Source of the DNA: Phycisphaerales bacterium
GTDB lineage: Bacteria; Planctomycetota; Phycisphaerae; Sedimentisphaerales; Anaerohalosphaeraceae
NCBI GenBank assembly: GCA_003152975.1
Contig: PMBP01000200.1
Location: forward strand, 4,272 to 11,913
Length of the DNA: 7,642 bases
Reading direction: 5' to 3'
The notes beneath the pieces were generated by a model. That model was not told the DNA's origin. It saw only the letters and a program-made list of their open reading frames with translations, and did not search any database. This document shows, piece after piece, positions 5,848 through 7,642 of this stretch. Position numbers and translations under genes: made by a program. The first letter of the stretch is position 1, and each line of letters opens with the position of its first letter.

Positions 5848-6492
5848 TTACCGGATCTTGTAGCTGATCGCCATGCCGTCATTCTTTTCCATCGACGAGC
5901 GGATGATCACGGTGTCGAAGGCGGGATTCTTCTGGACATAATCCAGGTAGTCGGGCATGTCCTTGGCCGACTGGATCACATTGTCGGCGACGATTACGGC
6001 CCCGACCTTGAGCTTGGGCTCGATGGCTTTGAGGTATTTGAAGTAATCGTCCTTCTTGGCGTCGATGAAGACAAAGTCAACGGGCCCTTCGATGGTGGGC
6101 AAGGTCTTCAGCGCGTCGCCCTCGACGCAGGTGACGACCTTTTCCAGACCGACCTTGGCGAGATTTTCCTTTGTCGCCGCGACCATCTTCGGGTCGATGT
6201 CCAGCGTGAACAGATGTCCGCCGGTCCGCTCAAAGGCGATGCCCATGTTCACCGCGCCAAATCCCGTGGCCGAGCCGACCTCGACGCCGCGTTTGCACTT
6301 GGCGGCCTCGATGAGGATCCGCAGCATCATTGCGTCGCCGGGCGCGGTGTTGAGGCCGATGCGATTGAAGTCCTTGACGAACTGCTCGCGAAACGCCTGC
6401 GAGGTCTTGTCCTTGTTTGCATCCTGTGCCATAGCCGCCAGAGCTCCTAATCCACATACTGCCGCCAACACGATCACGATTGCCTTTCTCAT
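5848..6492 (-). CDS. O-methyltransferase (class I, cation-dependent type) with signal peptide
   Basis: A SAM-dependent O-methyltransferase resembling the caffeoyl-CoA/catechol group, 214 residues, typical of that family's length. The glycine-rich SAM loop is VEVGSATGFGAV (70-81), the acidic residue binding SAM ribose lies in LDIDP (about Asp98), EGDALKTLP follows (124-132), and the metal-site pattern is FIDAKKDDYFKYL (Asp144) plus ADN (Asp170-Asn171). The unusual part is the N-terminus, MRKAIVIVLAAVCGLGALAAMAQ, a textbook signal peptide with an AMA cleavage site at 22/23, predicting export although SAM is cytoplasmic. ATG 6492 is chosen over an in-frame TTG at 6510 because AAGGAG lies 6 bases upstream and the signal peptide begins there. 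It has its own promoter and appears to be the first gene of an operon with the glycosidase-like gene. The acceptor is unknown. Confidence 0.87.
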   Translation of the reverse strand: MRKAIVIVLAAVCGLGALAAMAQDANKDKTSQAFREQFVKDFNRIGLNTAPGDAMMLRILIEAAKCKRGVEVGSATGFGAVNMGIAFERTGGHLFTLDIDPKMVAATKENLAKVGLEKVVTCVEGDALKTLPTIEGPVDFVFIDAKKDDYFKYLKAIEPKLKVGAVIVADNVIQSAKDMPDYLDYVQKNPAFDTVIIRSSMEKNDGMAISYKIR

Positions 6493-6545
6493 ACCAGTCT
6501 CCTTGTGCAAGGGGTTGAAGTTGCGTGTCCATAACAGAACACGCT

Positions 6546-6574
6546 ATTGTACCGGGAAACAGGACGGTTGGCTA
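6546..6574 (-). promoter_or_regulatory. Promoter of the methyltransferase-glycosidase operon
   Basis: On the minus strand, TAGCCA (6574-6569; 4 of 6 matches to TTGACA) is separated by 17 bases from TACAAT (6551-6546; 5 of 6). Transcription would start about 6540, roughly 48 bases before the ATG at 6492. The box is preceded by GG, giving GGTACAAT, the same 8-mer as the putative -10 region of the neighbouring secreted-protein gene at 7618-7625. A CGGAAAAATCCG palindrome lies upstream at 6588-6599. Confidence 0.5.
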
Positions 6575-6587
6575 TGGAGCGATATGG

Positions 6588-6599
6588 CGGAAAAATCCG
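6588..6599. other. Small palindrome upstream of the methyltransferase promoter
   Basis: CGGAAAAATCCG has 4-base inverted arms (CGGA/TCCG) around AAAA and lies 14 bases upstream of the -35 box. A near-identical CGGAAAATCCG sits at 1064-1074 by the small-gene promoter. It could be a weak shared binding site or chance. Confidence 0.2.
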
Positions 6600-6604
6600 G
6601 GAAG

Positions 6605-6626
6605 CCCCACAACTTCAGGTTGGGGG
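6605..6626. terminator. Bulged hairpin between the laminin-B-like and methyltransferase genes
   Basis: CCCC-A-CAAC (6605-6613) pairs with GTTGGGG(G) (6619-6626), with one bulged A and a 5-base loop. On the plus strand TTTG follows; on the minus strand the stem is followed by CTTCCCGGATTTTT. It lies beyond the stronger hairpin at 6652-6672, so it may be a second, weaker transcript end for the minus-strand gene ending at 6693. Confidence 0.25.
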
Positions 6627-6651
6627 TTTGTAGATCCAGAGAAACCAATAA

Positions 6652-6672
6652 CCCCCGGAATAAACCCGAGGG
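6652..6672 (-). terminator. Possible intrinsic terminator of the laminin-B-like gene
   Basis: On the minus strand CCCTCGG, loop GTTTATT and CCGGGGG form a 7-bp stem with one G-U pair, extendable by two weak pairs, 20 bases after the TAA at 6695. The following bases, TTATTGGTTTCTC, are T-rich but not a clean U-run, so termination may be partial. Confidence 0.4.
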
Positions 6673-6692
6673 CTTTCATGTCGAAGCAATCG

Positions 6693-7517
6693 TTACGGGC
6701 ACACGATGTCGGTGCACTTGAGCCACTCGGTCGCCATGACCATCAGGTCGGACAGATCGACGCCGCCGTCGACATCGAGGTCGGCGCCGTCGCAATGATG
6801 GTTGTCGGGTGTGCAGTCCGTGCGGGCCCACTGGGCGGCGAAGGCGGCGGCATCGAGCCAGTTGACGCGGCAATCGCCGTTGAGGTCGGCCACCGGATGG
6901 GGATGGAGGGCGTCGCCGCAGACGGGTGGGGCGCCATTGAGGACCACATCGTCCAGATAAGTCAGGTCTGCGCCGGTGTGCCACTCGGCGTTGATGTACA
7001 GGCCCTGCAGGTCCGAAAGGACCTCCCGCATGTCGGCGTCGGTGGCGGATGCCCCGTTCCAACTCCCGGTCCGCCACAGATCGCTGCCGACCAGTGGGAT
7101 ATCACGATGGGTCCAGACATCGACGGGTGTGGGATTGACCGTGTAGAACAGATTCTTCGCGGAGCTGTGGAGGATCACGGCCGGATAGGCGGCATTGTCG
7201 GCATATGAAATATAGATATCAAACTGCAGGTCGGTACCGAAGGCGGGGGACTGATTGCCGAGGAATTTGGCCGGGGCCGAGAAGAAGGTTTCGGCGTACC
7301 AGTCCTCGGTTTCGATGCCGCCGCCGATGAGGCCGTAGGTTGCGCTCCAGGTGGAGCTTCTACCGCCTGTGACCGGCAGGCCGTAGCCGCTCTGGACCTG
7401 AACGATCAGCCAGCCCTCGGCATCGTTGTCAAAGGTGCTGACGATTGCGCTGTGGGCCAATGACGACAGGCCTGCAAGCAGGCCGACGATTGTCAACAAA
7501 ATCCACCGCTTATTCAT
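6693..7517 (-). CDS. Secreted laminin-B-like domain protein with two dockerin-like repeats
   Basis: An exported protein, probably carbohydrate- or surface-binding; no catalytic motif is visible. From ATG 7517 it has 274 residues. The signal peptide is MNKRWILLTIVGLLAGLSSL with a likely AHSA cleavage near residue 24. Residues about 27-195 resemble a laminin B (laminin IV type A) domain: STFDNDAEGWL, then FFSAPAKFLGNQSPAFGTDL and FDIYIS, ending TYLDDVVLNG. A Cys-Gly-Asp-Ala linker leads to two calcium-binding repeats, DLNGDCRVNWLDAAAFAAQW (about 211-230) and DLDVDGGVDLSDLMVMATEWL (about 246-266). Start choice: GGGAG lies 8 bases before ATG 7517 and 5 before the adjacent ATG 7520; the frame stays open upstream to 7616, but that extension would bury the signal peptide. 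It is transcribed separately from the methyltransferase operon, which has its own promoter. The C-terminal pair is characteristic of Phycisphaerae secreted proteins, for which cohesin partners are generally not known. Confidence 0.85.
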   Translation of the reverse strand: MNKRWILLTIVGLLAGLSSLAHSAIVSTFDNDAEGWLIVQVQSGYGLPVTGGRSSTWSATYGLIGGGIETEDWYAETFFSAPAKFLGNQSPAFGTDLQFDIYISYADNAAYPAVILHSSAKNLFYTVNPTPVDVWTHRDIPLVGSDLWRTGSWNGASATDADMREVLSDLQGLYINAEWHTGADLTYLDDVVLNGAPPVCGDALHPHPVADLNGDCRVNWLDAAAFAAQWARTDCTPDNHHCDGADLDVDGGVDLSDLMVMATEWLKCTDIVCP

Positions 7518-7543
7518 CATCCTGTCTCCCGTGCCGATCCGAC

Positions 7544-7581
7544 GCCGCACAAAATCGGCGGCCTTTCCTCCGGAAAAGGCC
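7544..7581 (-). other. Overlapping hairpins in the leader of the laminin-B-like gene
   Basis: GGCCTTT (7560-7566) can pair with AAAGGCC (7575-7581), and GCCGC (7544-7548) with GCGGC (7558-7562). The two stems share 7560-7562, so they exclude each other. They lie between the putative -10 box and the ribosome-binding site (GGGAG, 7530-7526). A leader switch is possible but no known riboswitch is recognised. Confidence 0.25.
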
Positions 7582-7617
7582 CTTCCGATGTGGCGAACGG
7601 GACCGCACTGAAGCATG

Positions 7618-7623
7618 ATTGTA
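7618..7623 (-). promoter_or_regulatory. Putative -10 box for the laminin-B-like gene
   Basis: The minus strand reads GGTACAAT here, with TACAAT matching the consensus at 5 of 6 positions. The expected -35 would straddle the window edge and cannot be judged. The leader would be about 95 bases long. Confidence 0.3.
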
Positions 7624-7642
7624 CCAAATTTGACTGTCCAAA

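Noticed and set aside
6525..7208. 227-codon plus-strand frame opposite the laminin-B-like gene
   Set aside because: Antisense shadow; Gly/Val/Asp-rich because it reads the complement of the calcium-binding repeats.

Overview
The window looks like a stretch of a GC-rich planctomycete chromosome, most likely from the class Phycisphaerae. The main evidence is the C-termini of two secreted proteins. Both end in dockerin-like calcium-binding repeats of the D-L-D/N-G-D-x-x-V-D-x-x-D-L-x-x-x-A-x-x-W-L type, and one is preceded by the Cys-Gly-Asp-Ala...His-Pro linker that is very common in that group. The assignment is inferred from protein style, not from a marker-gene comparison.

Layout, left to right. 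Positions 1-931 (minus) hold the first 310 codons of queA, the tRNA queuosine enzyme, cut by the window edge. Positions 1189-1386 (plus) hold a 65-residue protein of unknown function, the only convincing plus-strand gene. It has a perfect TATAAT box and inverted repeats around its promoter. Eight bases beyond its stop lies the convergent end of a secreted metallophosphoesterase (2873-1395, minus) that also carries an internalin-like leucine-rich-repeat segment and a C-terminal dockerin-like tail. Upstream of that gene are a strong sigma70-type promoter, a perfect 9-bp inverted repeat over its -35 box, and a cluster of REP-like hairpins at 3049-3145.

Positions 6492-3150 (minus) look like a two-gene operon. 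A class I O-methyltransferase, unusually with a signal peptide, is followed after a gap of about 28 bases by an 889-residue secreted protein with a predicted six-hairpin (alpha/alpha) glycosidase domain. The methyltransferase has its own promoter (TAGCCA-17-TACAAT). Positions 7517-6693 (minus) hold a secreted laminin-B-like plus dockerin-like protein, followed by two hairpins that may end its transcript.

Four of the six genes encode exported proteins, so the region looks devoted to extracytoplasmic handling of glycans or phosphate esters, plus the unrelated housekeeping gene queA. I see no tRNA or rRNA gene, CRISPR array, transposase, integrase or defence gene. The points most worth a second look are the exported methyltransferase coupled to a glycosidase, the phosphoesterase-LRR-dockerin fusion, the small plus-strand gene with its bracketed promoter, and an inverted-repeat motif with a shared central TCAGGAT that recurs upstream of two genes. 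None of these amounts to a demonstrated new system.
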